The position numbers and the translations under genes are program-made. The notes under the pieces were generated by a model that made no database searches, was not told where the DNA came from, and saw only the letters and a list, made by a program, of their open reading frames with translations. This document shows positions 51,056 through 60,828 of a DNA stretch of 64,000 nucleotides, piece by piece (position 1 is the first letter of the stretch; every line of letters begins with the position of its first letter). This DNA comes from Ktedonospora formicarum (lineage in GTDB: Bacteria; Chloroflexota; Ktedonobacteria; Ktedonobacterales; Ktedonobacteraceae): assembly GCF_016587355.1 (NCBI RefSeq), contig NZ_BNJF01000002.1:1302001-1366000 (forward strand), in the 5' to 3' direction.

Positions 51056-53482
51056 CTAGCCTGAAGCTTCTTCTGTTCGATTTTGGGATTTTGCTCCTTC
51101 TTCTGTGTGTTTCAGTTCTTGTGCAAGTTGAGTAGATAGTTCTTGAGCCTCGATTGTTTTAGGGTGGACATTGCCCAGAGACTGAGAACGAATTTCCAGA
51201 GCTTGTTCAACAAGAGATCGTGCTTCTCTCAGCTTGCCTTGCCTCTGAAAAAAGATAGCCAGATCATGTAGCGATTGTGCTGTTTCAGGATGCTGTCGGC
51301 CTAGATGTTGTTCTCGGATGGCAAGCGCTTGTTGATAGATTGGCTCTGCCTTCACGTACTCCTCCTGATCACGGTAGAGGTTTGCCAGCCCATTGAGTGG
51401 TTCCGCTACCAGAGGATGTGTACGGCCTAATATTTGTTCTCGGATAGAAGTCGCGCGTTGATAAAGCGGTTCTGCCTTTGCATATTTGTTCTGCATGCGA
51501 TAGAGTTCTGCCAGATTGTTCAACGAGGTTGCAACTTCGGGATGGCTGGAACCCAGGTTCTGTTCTCGGATGGCAAGCGCTTGTTGATAGCGTGGTTCCG
51601 CCTCTGTGTATTTGCCCTGCATGCGGTAGAGTTCTGCCAGATTGTTCAATGAGGTCGCCACGTTAGGGTGATCTGACCCCCAAGTTTGCTTCCAAATATG
51701 CAGAGCTTGTTGATAACGTGGTTCCGCCTCTGCATACTTCCCCTGTTCCCAGGAAAGATTTCCCAGATTGTTCTGCGCGCGAGCTATATTCAGCTGGTCG
51801 TGGTCCGGGCTCTGTTCCCAGATAGACAAAGCACGCTGTAAGAGTTTCTCTGCTTCCGCATATTTCCCCTGGTTCCAGTAGAGGGCTGCCAGGTAGTTAA
51901 GCAAGGCTGCTACCTTGAGATGCTCGGGGCCTAAAATTTGCTCTTGAATGCGTAACGCACGCAGATAGAGCGGCTCCGCTTCCATATATCGCCCACGTTC
52001 ACGAAGATACTGAGCTGTCTTGTAAGCTAAGGATGCTAGAGCGAGGGAATCCTCAACCGTAAGTCTATTCAGGCATAGCAGTGCATGTGGTAAGAGCCGC
52101 TCACATTGCTTCCAGATGGGATATTCTGTTGTCGGCTGCACTTCGGGTAACACGACATCAAGCGCTTCAATGATTCTCCTGGTCCACTCTTGTCGTTCTG
52201 TTTCTGTCATAGTATCCAAGTGAACTGCCTGTACGAGTCGATGGATCGAAAAGGTTTGTGCTTCTGGTTGACGAGATAACAAAGAGTAGGAACACGCGAG
52301 AGCGATCACTCTGTTCCAGTCCAGCACATCGCTACATACAGTTCCCAAAATTGGTCCGAGATGTGTTCCTCCCTGGCGAAAGAGTTCTTCGGGTATTGCA
52401 TCTGGCTGTAGCAATGTACAGACCCGTAAGAGATCTCCCACCGCTGGATGGCGTTCAGCAGTCGCTGTGATCGCGAGGGCGAAGGTCGTGGAAACTGGCA
52501 TGGGGTGATTCTGGCCTCCTTCTCCTCTCTGATGGAGCAGGATGGTACGTCGGGTATGGAAAAGTTCCAGGTAGGCAGGCAGACCACACTGCGTTTCTTC
52601 CAAGTAGGCTCCCGCTTGGTCGAGTGCCAGCGGAAGCCCTCCCATGAGCGTGACCAGGTTTACCGCAACAGCATACAGGGAAGATTTCTGCACGGATAGC
52701 TGGAGTACTTGCTCGTTGGTCGCATCTGCCTCCAACACTTTTGCCCGACATAATAAGAAAAGCATCCCTTCCTCATGTTCCATCGGCAATAGTTGCATCC
52801 CCCGCGCTCGCGTACCTAAGATCTGCAAACGAGTTGTGAGCAAGACTGCTCCATGTCGTGCGGATGGAAGAAAGAGATCTAAGATTCCCAGGTCGTCCAC
52901 ATTATCGAAGATGAGCAACCACTGACTATGCGTTGTCAGCCAGTGGCGAACTGCTGTCATGACGCGTTGCTGATCCCTGTCATCGCATTCTGGCAATTGA
53001 AGTGCCTTGGCAATCTGTAATAGACTTGAGGTGAGACTATCGTTGGTCTCCGCCCCAATCCAGAAGATTGCGCTAAACTCTTTGGCAAATCGATAGGCAT
53101 ATTCCAGGGCGATTTGTGTTTTACCCACGCCGCCCAGCCCGTAGAGTGCATATACATGGGTAGATTCAGCCTCTTGATTGGTATAGAGAGATGTATGGAG
53201 AGCTGTGAGGTATTCTTCTCGACCAGTGAAGAAAGGGTTGCGTGTATACGGGACGCACCAATGGAGTGTGTGGGAGGACGATTTTTTCTGATCTTCAAAC
53301 AACTCTTCGAGGCTCAGTCCAAAGAAGCGGCTTAGTTGGACTCGGACGGAGGCTTGGGGAATCGCCTGTCCTTGCTCCCAACGGCGTATGCTTCGGGCGG
53401 AGAGTGCTAGTGCCTCAGCCAGAGCCTCTTGTGACAAATGACGCCGCAATCGTTCCTCACGCAAACGGTCTCCAAAACTCAT
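51056..53482 (-). CDS. XRE-NB-ARC-TPR (STAND) protein 1
   Basis: 808-residue signal-transducing ATPase from ATG 53482, the start matching its paralogue at 63354. Domains: XRE helix-turn-helix (1-60; LRRHLSQEALAEALALSARS), NB-ARC ATPase with P-loop YGLGGVGKTQIA (115-126), Walker B WLLIFDNVDD (188-197), a sensor-like LLTTRLQIL and the MGGLPLALDQAGAYL motif, then a helical part, and about eight 42-residue TPRs (480-790) of the form NLAxLYRxQGKYAEAEPLYQ. Such proteins bind a ligand through TPRs, oligomerise with ATP and switch a regulator or effector on. Here the effector would be DNA binding by XRE. Signal and target are unknown. Confidence 0.9.
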   Translation of the reverse strand: MSFGDRLREERLRRHLSQEALAEALALSARSIRRWEQGQAIPQASVRVQLSRFFGLSLEELFEDQKKSSSHTLHWCVPYTRNPFFTGREEYLTALHTSLYTNQEAESTHVYALYGLGGVGKTQIALEYAYRFAKEFSAIFWIGAETNDSLTSSLLQIAKALQLPECDDRDQQRVMTAVRHWLTTHSQWLLIFDNVDDLGILDLFLPSARHGAVLLTTRLQILGTRARGMQLLPMEHEEGMLFLLCRAKVLEADATNEQVLQLSVQKSSLYAVAVNLVTLMGGLPLALDQAGAYLEETQCGLPAYLELFHTRRTILLHQRGEGGQNHPMPVSTTFALAITATAERHPAVGDLLRVCTLLQPDAIPEELFRQGGTHLGPILGTVCSDVLDWNRVIALACSYSLLSRQPEAQTFSIHRLVQAVHLDTMTETERQEWTRRIIEALDVVLPEVQPTTEYPIWKQCERLLPHALLCLNRLTVEDSLALASLAYKTAQYLRERGRYMEAEPLYLRALRIQEQILGPEHLKVAALLNYLAALYWNQGKYAEAEKLLQRALSIWEQSPDHDQLNIARAQNNLGNLSWEQGKYAEAEPRYQQALHIWKQTWGSDHPNVATSLNNLAELYRMQGKYTEAEPRYQQALAIREQNLGSSHPEVATSLNNLAELYRMQNKYAKAEPLYQRATSIREQILGRTHPLVAEPLNGLANLYRDQEEYVKAEPIYQQALAIREQHLGRQHPETAQSLHDLAIFFQRQGKLREARSLVEQALEIRSQSLGNVHPKTIEAQELSTQLAQELKHTEEGAKSQNRTEEASG

Positions 53483-53543
53483 AAATAGTGCCGTCCCTTC
53501 TGGATGTTCTGTCATATTTGTGTAAAATTAACTATGTAAATAC

Positions 53544-53618
53544 AGTGTAAAAGAATATTATCGGCATGTAAAGCGATTGGAGCAAATTGACCTGAAAGTG
53601 TCCGGTAGTTGTCCTGTT
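53544..53618 (-). promoter_or_regulatory. conserved promoter block of STAND gene 1
   Basis: On the minus strand, TTTACA (53572-53567), 17 bases and TACACT (53549-53544) form the promoter. Upstream, to about 53618, an ACCGGACA...GGTCA block is almost the same as that at 63446-63490 before STAND gene 2. Confidence 0.55.
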
Positions 53619-54013
53619 AGGGGATGCTCTTTCTCTATTTATTTCTTATCATGAAATGCAGATAGATTGAGAGGTGAGCTCGGCGTAGGTGAGAGTGGAG
53701 TGCCCACATATGGATGAGGGGCCTGGCGCAGGCTAAAACGCCACGCCGACATATGCTGGGAAAAGCTGCCAATTTGTGTACTCCAATTCTGGTTTTGGCG
53801 TATATGATCGCTTTCAGAGTCAAGAAAAGATTATTTGCTAGGCATTTTCTCCCTCTATCCTCTCTAAAAGCCAATTCAGTATGTTATGCTCTCATAAGAC
53901 ACTAATTTTCCTTGCTACGTCATCCGTTTCTTCTCCAACGCTATAAGCTCACTTTGAGGGAGGTACTGGGTGTCGTGCTGGTGTTTTTGGAATACATAAA
54001 ATAGGAGCGTATA
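53619..54013 (+). other. 395-base divergent gap
   Basis: Between the STAND gene 1 control block and the GH16 gene. No gene, repeat or hairpin was recognised apart from the ribosome site AGGAG before ATG 54014. Confidence 0.35.
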
Positions 54014-55336
54014 ATGGATGTAACTCCTTTTAGGGCATGGATGGGCCGGAAACGGCTTCGCTTACTCACCTTTGGCATACTGGCTCTCAGTTGTATTGTT
54101 GGCCTTATTTTCACTCCACAACTTCTCAATGCCTCTGCTGCCAATAGCGTGGCACTCCTCTCCCAGGGGCATTTGGCGGTTGCCTCATCAACCGAGAATG
54201 TCCTTCTTCCCCCATCGGCGGCGGTAGATGGCAAGGCTGAGACCCGCTGGTCCAGCGCCTATAGCGACCCGCAATGGCTGGCTATTGACCTTGGGGCATC
54301 TGTCAATGTTGGTCGTGTCGTACTCCAGTGGGAAACCGCGTACGCGAAGGCATATAAGCTTCAGGTTTCTGATGATGGGAAAAAATGGACGACTATTTAT
54401 ACACAGCAGGCCGGGCATGGCGGAACTGAGACCATAAGCGTTTCTGGCAAGGGTCGGTATATCCGTATATATGGCACAAAGCGCGCCACTGAATATGGCT
54501 ATTCGCTTTGGGAATTTAAAGTATATGGTCAGGATAGTAAGGCCCCCAGTACTCCTACCGCCACGGTAAGTACTCCCCCTGCTACGGGAATTACCCCTAC
54601 CGCCACTGGTGAGAGCGGTACATCGCCATCGGGCCAGAATATGCCACTGGGTGATATTGCTGGGTGGCATCAGGTCTTTACTGAAGATTTCACATCGGAT
54701 GTGGCGGTTGGAGACTTCCCTGGCCCTGCCTATGATAAAAAGTTTACTATCTATCAAGATGGTTGGCCCGACACAGCAGGCCAACTGGGATCGCCATCAA
54801 AATATTATCCTTCTAAAGTCCTGAGCGCCAAAAACGGCCTATTGAACCTGTATTTACATACAGAGAATGGTACTCCAATGGGGGCAGCGATCCTGCCTAT
54901 CCTGAAGAACCACTTGTATGGGAGATACACGATTCGCTTTAGATCAGATTCGCTCAAAGGTTTTAAGACGGCCTGGCTCCTGTGGCCTGATAGTCAGAAT
55001 GGAGGAATCTCGGCTAAAGATGGAGAGATTGACTTCCCCGAAGGTGATCTCGATAACACGATCAATGGCTTTATGCATCCACGTGATGGTAGCGAGCAGG
55101 ATGCGTTCGATAGTGGTGTGACCTATACATCCTGGCATACCGCTACCCTTGAGTGGTCTCCAGGCAAGGTGCGCTTTATCCTTGATGATAAGGTTGTTGG
55201 CGTATCAACACGAGCGATACCCAATGTTCCAATGCAGTGGGTCATACAAACTGAGTCATGCCTTGATGGTTGCCCATCCCCTTCGACGCGTGGCAACTTG
55301 CAAATTGATTGGGCTGTTGCCTATGATCCAGCATAA
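54014..55336 (+). CDS. secreted GH16-family hydrolase with F5/8 type C (discoidin) domain
   Basis: 440 residues. Signal peptide at 15-42 (RLLTFGILALSCIVGLIFTP). A discoidin carbohydrate-binding domain (50-172; AVDGKAETRWSS, DPQWLAIDLGASVNVGRVVL, RYIRIYGTKRA) comes first, then a Pro/Thr linker (175-205) and a concanavalin-type catalytic domain (214-440) with the GH16 active-site motif GEIDFPE (Glu338, Asp340, Glu343). It therefore probably hydrolyses a beta-glucan or related polymer outside the cell. AGGAG lies seven bases before ATG. Substrate differs from the second GH16 gene at 57887, which has another accessory domain. Confidence 0.88.
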   Translation: MDVTPFRAWMGRKRLRLLTFGILALSCIVGLIFTPQLLNASAANSVALLSQGHLAVASSTENVLLPPSAAVDGKAETRWSSAYSDPQWLAIDLGASVNVGRVVLQWETAYAKAYKLQVSDDGKKWTTIYTQQAGHGGTETISVSGKGRYIRIYGTKRATEYGYSLWEFKVYGQDSKAPSTPTATVSTPPATGITPTATGESGTSPSGQNMPLGDIAGWHQVFTEDFTSDVAVGDFPGPAYDKKFTIYQDGWPDTAGQLGSPSKYYPSKVLSAKNGLLNLYLHTENGTPMGAAILPILKNHLYGRYTIRFRSDSLKGFKTAWLLWPDSQNGGISAKDGEIDFPEGDLDNTINGFMHPRDGSEQDAFDSGVTYTSWHTATLEWSPGKVRFILDDKVVGVSTRAIPNVPMQWVIQTESCLDGCPSPSTRGNLQIDWAVAYDPA

Positions 55337-55391
55337 GACTCGTATCATTTGGGCCTAGCTTATCGTTTATAGTTGCGACATCTGTCCCTGA

Positions 55392-55442
55392 TGTCCTCCA
55401 ATGAACCAACGACCATACGATGTTCAGGTTTATTGGAGGACA
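55392..55442 (+). terminator. terminator after the first GH16 gene
   Basis: TGTCCTCCAATGAACC (55392-55407) pairs with GGTTTATTGGAGGACA (55427-55442), one mismatch, then CCTTTGTT. Confidence 0.75.
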
Positions 55443-55599
55443 CCTTTGTTGTGAAGCGTGAAGGTTGTCACTTTCAGACACCTTTTTGTCACTTGTAGCT
55501 CTGGCGTTTTCCTCTCCACGAGTTTATGCTGTACGCAATGAATGCAATTCTCTGTATGAAGCTTGTTGGCTTATACGATGGAAAGGAATGTGCCAGTCT

Positions 55600-56439
55600 A
55601 TGTTGACTGAAAATATGCGCGCTTGTTATGAAGAGAATGGTTATGCGATTGCGAGGGAGTTGTTTACACCCGATGAGGTGGAGCACCTGCGCGACCATTT
55701 TGTAGAGTTGCGGGCGAGAGGTGCTCATCCTGGCGATTTAGTCGGAGTTGACGCGGAAAGTAGCGATCCACTGAAGCACTATCCTCGGATGATTCATATG
55801 CACCATTGGGACGAGACGAGCCTTACATGGTTGTTAGAGCCGCGTCTGAATGAAGTTTTGACAGGTCTTTTAGGTCGCGAACCATATGCTGTCCAGACGA
55901 TGCTGTACTTTAAGCCTGCGGGTGCCCGAGGTCAGGCCTTGCATCAAGATCAATATTTCCTACGAGCCAGACCAGGGACCTGCATGGCAGCCTGGTTGGC
56001 GCTGGATGATTGTGATGAAACCAATGGCTGCATGCAGATTGTTCCTGGTAGCCATACCTGGCCTCTGCTCTGCACTACTGAAGCCGATACAAAGAATAGC
56101 TTTACTGACGTGACGGTTCCTCTGCCTGAGGATCAAGAGATACGCCCGATGGTGATGAAGGCTGGAGATGTTCTCTTCTTTAATGGGACGTTGGTGCATG
56201 GTAGTTATCCGAATACCACCCAGGATCGCTTCCGTCGCTCACTTATTGGTCATTATATCTCTGGGGAGGCGGAACAGGTCTCGCAGTTTATGAAGCCCAT
56301 TTTGCGCATGGATGGCACAGAAGTTGATCTTGATGCCAGCCTGCCAGGTGGCCCCTGTGGTGTGTGGGTCGATGAGGATGGTAAGCCAGTGATTGAAATG
56401 AGTGGCCAGGAGAAGGTGACCTCTTTCAGGACCGAGTAA
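55600..56439 (+). CDS. phytanoyl-CoA dioxygenase (PhyH) family protein
   Basis: Fe(II)/2-oxoglutarate-dependent oxygenase fold, 279 residues from ATG 55600 (AAAGGA 12 bases upstream; ATG 55588 is an alternative). It has the metal pair HQD in ALHQDQYF (His115, Asp117) and the distal His200 in TLVHGSYPN, followed by the Arg in RFRRS that holds 2-oxoglutarate. CMQIVPGSHTW is also typical of PhyH. Members hydroxylate lipids, amino acids or secondary metabolites; the substrate here is unknown. Monocistronic. Confidence 0.92.
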   Translation: MLTENMRACYEENGYAIARELFTPDEVEHLRDHFVELRARGAHPGDLVGVDAESSDPLKHYPRMIHMHHWDETSLTWLLEPRLNEVLTGLLGREPYAVQTMLYFKPAGARGQALHQDQYFLRARPGTCMAAWLALDDCDETNGCMQIVPGSHTWPLLCTTEADTKNSFTDVTVPLPEDQEIRPMVMKAGDVLFFNGTLVHGSYPNTTQDRFRRSLIGHYISGEAEQVSQFMKPILRMDGTEVDLDASLPGGPCGVWVDEDGKPVIEMSGQEKVTSFRTE

Positions 56440-56471
56440 GTATATAGTATAAACACAGTCTTTCCTATCAT

Positions 56472-56525
56472 AAGGGGATGTGCATGAGACTTGGGATTTC
56501 TCCCAAGCCTCATGCACATCCCCTT
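56472..56525 (+). terminator. terminator after PhyH
   Basis: AAGGGGATGTGCATGAG and CTTGGG pair with their complements around an ATTTCT loop, with a single mismatch. Confidence 0.85.
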
Positions 56526-56697
56526 ACTTCTTTGAGCCTCGTAGGCGCAAGAGCCCATCCAACAAGAGAGAAGGGCCTTCTACGAAAGGTATATCGTTGA
56601 CAGCTCCTGGCCCCTGAGTTATACTCTGGCTATTAATAAACCGAGTCTATGTTTATGAATGATATGCAGATGTCCGTGAAAAAAGGGGTCATATAGT

Positions 56698-57675
56698 ATG
56701 AGCTCTATTGCTGCTGCGACCATCTTTCGCCTCATCCAGATCGTGTGTTTTCCGTTTGAACTGGTGGGATATATACTTTTTGCGACAAAAGGCATCCTTT
56801 TCAGGCGCAAAGCAGGTGTATCAATGACGGCGCTCGCACCTTTGTATATGCGATATGTGCGCCACCATTTGGGAGCAATGCCTGATGAGCCAGCGGTTCG
56901 GTTGATGATGGCTCTTCCTAATGTCTCTCGCTTGGGTCTACGCCTTTTTGTAGGTCCTGCGATCCTAGCTAATCGTCTCACCGGGTTTGTGCCAGCAGTC
57001 TATCGCTACCCCTATCAGGGAAAATCATCTGTGGCGTACGAGTCTGCAGCCCGAACGGCTTTCTTCGACGCGGCGCTGGCTCGCCATCTCGGCGACATCA
57101 AACAGTTTGTGCTTCTTGGCGCAGGCTGGGATACACGGGCCTTTCAGCTATCCAATGAAATATGCTGCTTTGAGATCGATACAGAAGATACTCAGCGGAC
57201 AAAACGTGCCATGATGGGAAAGGTTGGCTTGGACACGACACGGATTACATTCGTGCCTGCCGATTTTCTCAAGGAGGACTGGCTTGAGAAGTTAGTAAAT
57301 GCTGGCTTTGATCCGAAGAAGCCGAGTTTCTTCTTGTGGGAGGGCGTAACTATGTATTTGGACCGGGAGTCCGTCGAGGAATCATTACGGAAAATCGCGA
57401 GCCTCGCTCCTGGCAGTGTCGTTGCATTCGATTACTTCAATGCGGACTTGATCAGATCTCAGTCGTTTCAAATGCGTTATATTAGAGCTGTGCTCAAGGC
57501 CACTGGCGAGCCAATCACCTTCGGAATTGAGAGCGCGTCACCTTCGAGTCAGCATGTGGCGGCTTTCCTGGCGTCCTGTGGGCTTGAGATGGAAGAGCAA
57601 TGCAATTTTGGGGAAGAGACGGACGCAATTCCTGCCATCGCAGGGTTTGTCACCGCGCTTGTGTCTGTACGATGA
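56698..57675 (+). CDS. class I SAM-dependent methyltransferase (leucine carboxyl methyltransferase-like)
   Basis: 325 residues with the TIGR00027/PPM-type pattern: an N-terminal hydrophobic stretch, RTAFFDAALARHL, the SAM-binding LLGAGWDTRAFQL near 140, the acidic ICCFEIDTEDTQRTKRAMM, then FVPADFLKEDW and SFFLWEGVTMYLDRESV. This family methylates carboxyl groups or natural products. AAGGGG lies nine bases before ATG. No biosynthetic cluster surrounds it, so its substrate is not inferred. Confidence 0.92.
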   Translation: MSSIAAATIFRLIQIVCFPFELVGYILFATKGILFRRKAGVSMTALAPLYMRYVRHHLGAMPDEPAVRLMMALPNVSRLGLRLFVGPAILANRLTGFVPAVYRYPYQGKSSVAYESAARTAFFDAALARHLGDIKQFVLLGAGWDTRAFQLSNEICCFEIDTEDTQRTKRAMMGKVGLDTTRITFVPADFLKEDWLEKLVNAGFDPKKPSFFLWEGVTMYLDRESVEESLRKIASLAPGSVVAFDYFNADLIRSQSFQMRYIRAVLKATGEPITFGIESASPSSQHVAAFLASCGLEMEEQCNFGEETDAIPAIAGFVTALVSVR

Positions 57676-57766
57676 ATTGTTTCGTTAACATCTTCGAATG
57701 ACATGAGCTATACTGGTGCTGACTGGTGAACGACCGCAAGCACTTACTACGATCTGCTAAAAGCTC

Positions 57767-57832
57767 ACGTACAAGTTCAAGGGGTACCTTTCTAGCGTCC
57801 CTGCTGGAGAGGTACCCCTCGAACTTGTACGT
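57767..57832. terminator. bidirectional terminator
   Basis: A 23-bp stem (57767-57789 with 57810-57832) with one A-C mismatch, between the convergent methyltransferase gene and second GH16 gene. Confidence 0.85.
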
Positions 57833-57886
57833 GTTCCCCTCAACTCTTCGATGAGTGTTACTCATAAGAATGAGGAGAGCGACGTT

Positions 57887-59152
57887 TTATGGATGGGTCC
57901 ATGAATACCATGGGGTATCATATTGGAGTCCACTCTTCTGATAGGTGAAAGCATATTGGACGACATTGCCAGGGTTCACCCCGCCAACAGTGTATTCCCA
58001 GCGAGCATTGCCACTATTGTATGTCATATAGACATTCTGCTGACCACCCCCGGCAACGATATAGTGAACGATGACATATCCCGCTGTCCAGCCAGTAGGC
58101 TTAAAGGTGAGTAGAGCTTGATTGGTGCCAGTGCTGCTTGCGCTATAGGTGTAGCCGTTTCCTGGTGCTGAGGTAGGAGTTGGGGTAGGGGTAGTGCCGC
58201 CACCAGAGCCGCCAGCCACGGATACCTGCACATTGTCAACGAGCATGGAGGCTCCCGATTGAGTCGCGGAGGTTGGACCACCACCAAAGGCGGCAGGGAA
58301 GCCACCTCCCATTGCCAGATCGAAGATGATGAAGAAACCGTGGTCAACCGCACTTGACCAGGTCGACGCGTCGACTTGATTGGCGTTGACGGTAAAGTAG
58401 TTAGAACCGTCCAGGTACCAGCGGATTTGCTCAGGAGAAACGCTCCTATCGACGATCATGGAGTAGGTGTGGTAGCTGGTCTGGCAGCCAGAGCAGGCTC
58501 GTTGACCGCTTCCAATACCAGTGGTCTCGTTACAGGGACCACCAGGACTCACGCCGCAGTGGAGCGTACCGAAAACTGAGCTCAGGCCATTGATATCCTC
58601 CATGATGTCAATTTCGCCATCATGAGGCCAGTTCTGGTCTACGCGGAACTGCGCACCAAGCATCCAGAACGCGGGCCAGTAACCCGCTGCCGCCGCCCCG
58701 GAAACATTGGGTTGCTGAATGGACGCGCTGACCTGTAGCTGACCGCCGGCAGGTGCCGCGAAATCTGCGCGCTGCGTCTCGATACGCCCAGAGGTCCAGT
58801 TCCCATTGCCATCGCGCAGAGCCGTAATCTTGAGATGGCCGCTTCCATCTCGTTGTACATTTGCTGTACTGCTCGTCATGTTCTCGATTTCACCGGTGCC
58901 CCAGCCGGTTCCAGTATCATAGCGCCAATCGGAGGTGTTGACGCCCGTGCCGGCTTGCCCGTCGAAATTGTCACTCCAGACCGGTGTCCAGGTGACATCC
59001 GCACGGGCCTGGGCTATCTTATTCGAGAAGATGGCACCAGAGGCCGCAGCCAGAAGTGATAGGAGCACTAGTAGCGTCACAATAAGAAGTGTACTGGGTT
59101 GATGACGTTGTCGGGGATCGTTTCCCTGAACCCCTTGAGGATGCATCTGCAT
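57887..59152 (-). CDS. secreted GH16 beta-glucanase with C-terminal CBM56-like module
   Basis: 421 residues; signal peptide or anchor at 20-40 (STLLIVTLLVLLSLLAAASG). GH16 domain at 55-315 with the catalytic GEIDIME (Glu180, Asp182, Glu185), AFWMLG and WYLDG typical of laminarinases (endo-beta-1,3-glucanase). A Gly/Thr/Pro linker (315-330) leads to a module (335-421) with GWTAGYVIVHYIVAGGGQQ and YQKSGLQYDTPWYSW, resembling CBM56, which binds beta-1,3-glucan. GAGG lies six bases before the ATG. The LacI regulator upstream on the same strand may control it. Likely a fungal-wall or plant-callose degrading enzyme. Confidence 0.93.
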   Translation of the reverse strand: MQMHPQGVQGNDPRQRHQPSTLLIVTLLVLLSLLAAASGAIFSNKIAQARADVTWTPVWSDNFDGQAGTGVNTSDWRYDTGTGWGTGEIENMTSSTANVQRDGSGHLKITALRDGNGNWTSGRIETQRADFAAPAGGQLQVSASIQQPNVSGAAAAGYWPAFWMLGAQFRVDQNWPHDGEIDIMEDINGLSSVFGTLHCGVSPGGPCNETTGIGSGQRACSGCQTSYHTYSMIVDRSVSPEQIRWYLDGSNYFTVNANQVDASTWSSAVDHGFFIIFDLAMGGGFPAAFGGGPTSATQSGASMLVDNVQVSVAGGSGGGTTPTPTPTSAPGNGYTYSASSTGTNQALLTFKPTGWTAGYVIVHYIVAGGGQQNVYMTYNSGNARWEYTVGGVNPGNVVQYAFTYQKSGLQYDTPWYSWTHP

Positions 59153-59371
59153 TGATTACCTCTTTCTCATCCTTGATAGAAGCGAGCGAAGCAGAGAATA
59201 CTTCACGCCTCACACGACAAACAGATGTTTATGAGATGCGGATACTGCGCTTCAGTATCCACGGAAGGGTTTCTCATATCAAAACAACATGCCGCCACTA
59301 TGACAGGATTTATTTTTCGTAAAAGAGGCTTTTGAAATAATATATTTATTGAATAAATGGCGAAAATCAGG

Positions 59372-60478
59372 TTATAAACCAATTGAAAGTGTCCTGGGGA
59401 CACCACTTGACGTGCGTACAACGAGATGAGTTGGGATCTGAATACGCGGAGAAGTGTCCTCCTGTTCAGAGTGCATCGATTTTTGGGTTTCTTCAGCTTC
59501 AGGGTGATTGAGCGCTTCTTTTCCTGTATGGTGATGTTGATCAATCATTGTTACCAGAGTTTCAAGGGCTTGCCGACCCATCTGGGAAAAGGGTTGTCGT
59601 ATGGTAGTAAGAGAGGGTCGGGTAAGTGCCGAGAAGTTGTTATCATCGAAGCCGACAACGGTTATCTCCTCTGGAATCTGTATCCCTAGTTGTTCAGCCA
59701 CATCCAAGACTCCATAAGCCATTTGATCGTTCGCGACAAAGAGAGCTGTGGGCCAGTCGCTCTTCTCACGCGAGAAGAGCTGTATAGCGCACTGACGCCC
59801 ACTATCAGGCACGAATGTACCTTGGAAAACCAGGGCTGGATCGAGGATGATACCGGCATCACGTAAGGCGTGAGCATATCCCTGGTACCGTTCGATGGCG
59901 CAATAATAATGTTGAGGCCCCATGAGGTGAGCGATACGCGTATGCCCGAGGTCGAGCAGGTAGCGTGTAGCCTGATATGCGCTGGTATGATTATCGACGC
60001 CCACCCAGGGGAGTGAGGTTGGTTCAGCCTGGTCATCTATTGTTACCAGGGGAAAGCCTTGCTCAAAGCGGTAGGTGAGGTGGCTCATCAGCTCACCGGG
60101 AAAGATCGCTAACAGGCCAGAAACAATCTTCAGGCGTAGAATATTGTCGAGCACATCTGAGTGATTGCGCTCCAGGCCGATACTGTAGAGGACCATCTCG
60201 TAATGTGTTTGCTCAATGTACTCGGCTACCCCCTGCATGATCTCAGGGACGGAAGGCCATGTTAAAGGTGGGGCAAGCACACCTATCAGGCGCGTGTGGC
60301 CATCTGCTAGTCCGACAGCGATAACACTGGGAATAAAATTATGCTCTTTTATAACGCGCTGCACACGTTCACGTAAGAGTCCATTGACAGACGGATTATG
60401 GTTGAGGACGCGTGAGACGGTTGCTTTTGAGACACCTGCAAGGCGAGCTATATCCTGGATAGTCAATTTATTGTGCAT
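59372..60478 (-). CDS. LacI-family transcriptional regulator
   Basis: 368 residues from ATG 60478, where GGAG lies about seven bases upstream; an extended in-frame start has no support. Residues 1-55 are the LacI helix-turn-helix (LTIQDIARLAGVSKATVSRV), followed by a periplasmic-binding-protein-like core (60-350) with LIGVLAPPLTWPSVPEIM, DLGHTRIAHLMGPQ and VVGFDDNNFS. It ends with an acidic/His-rich insertion (300-345) unusual for the family. The nearest target is the GH16/CBM56 gene 220 bases downstream. A symmetric operator at 60634-60647 suggests autoregulation. Confidence 0.93.
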   Translation of the reverse strand: MHNKLTIQDIARLAGVSKATVSRVLNHNPSVNGLLRERVQRVIKEHNFIPSVIAVGLADGHTRLIGVLAPPLTWPSVPEIMQGVAEYIEQTHYEMVLYSIGLERNHSDVLDNILRLKIVSGLLAIFPGELMSHLTYRFEQGFPLVTIDDQAEPTSLPWVGVDNHTSAYQATRYLLDLGHTRIAHLMGPQHYYCAIERYQGYAHALRDAGIILDPALVFQGTFVPDSGRQCAIQLFSREKSDWPTALFVANDQMAYGVLDVAEQLGIQIPEEITVVGFDDNNFSALTRPSLTTIRQPFSQMGRQALETLVTMIDQHHHTGKEALNHPEAEETQKSMHSEQEDTSPRIQIPTHLVVRTSSGVPRTLSIGL

Positions 60479-60633
60479 AGCGTGCTCCATGCTGTGCGCT
60501 CTTGACGTTCGGTACTCATTCTTTTGCCCGTAAAATGGCGGAGTATACATAGATAAGTGATAAAAACTCATCTATGTATTGATGTTAAATATGGTGTAAA
60601 ATGCGAATTCTGCCTCTAAAGAGAGAGTAACCT

Positions 60634-60647
60634 AGAAACCGGTTTCT
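60634..60647. promoter_or_regulatory. LacI-type palindromic operator
   Basis: A perfect palindrome AGAAACCGGTTTCT with central CG, typical of LacI-family sites, about 155 bases before the regulator's start codon. Confidence 0.65.
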
Positions 60648-60828
60648 GTCAAGAGAATGAGAGCTCGCACTATTTATTTGATTGAGGAATTTTTTTCTGT
60701 ATCTTATAGTAATTCCAGCGAAGGGCGGATTGAACTGTGTTGATGGTTCCATTTCTCCCAATTTTGGAATGCTTTAAGGCAACGTATGCCTGAAGATGCT
60801 GCTTCTTAGCGGCCAAAAAACCTGCAAG

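Noticed and set aside
51400..51960. CRISPR-like regular repeats
   Set aside because: The periodicity is 126 bases in frame and encodes TPR units; there are no short palindromic repeats with unique spacers.
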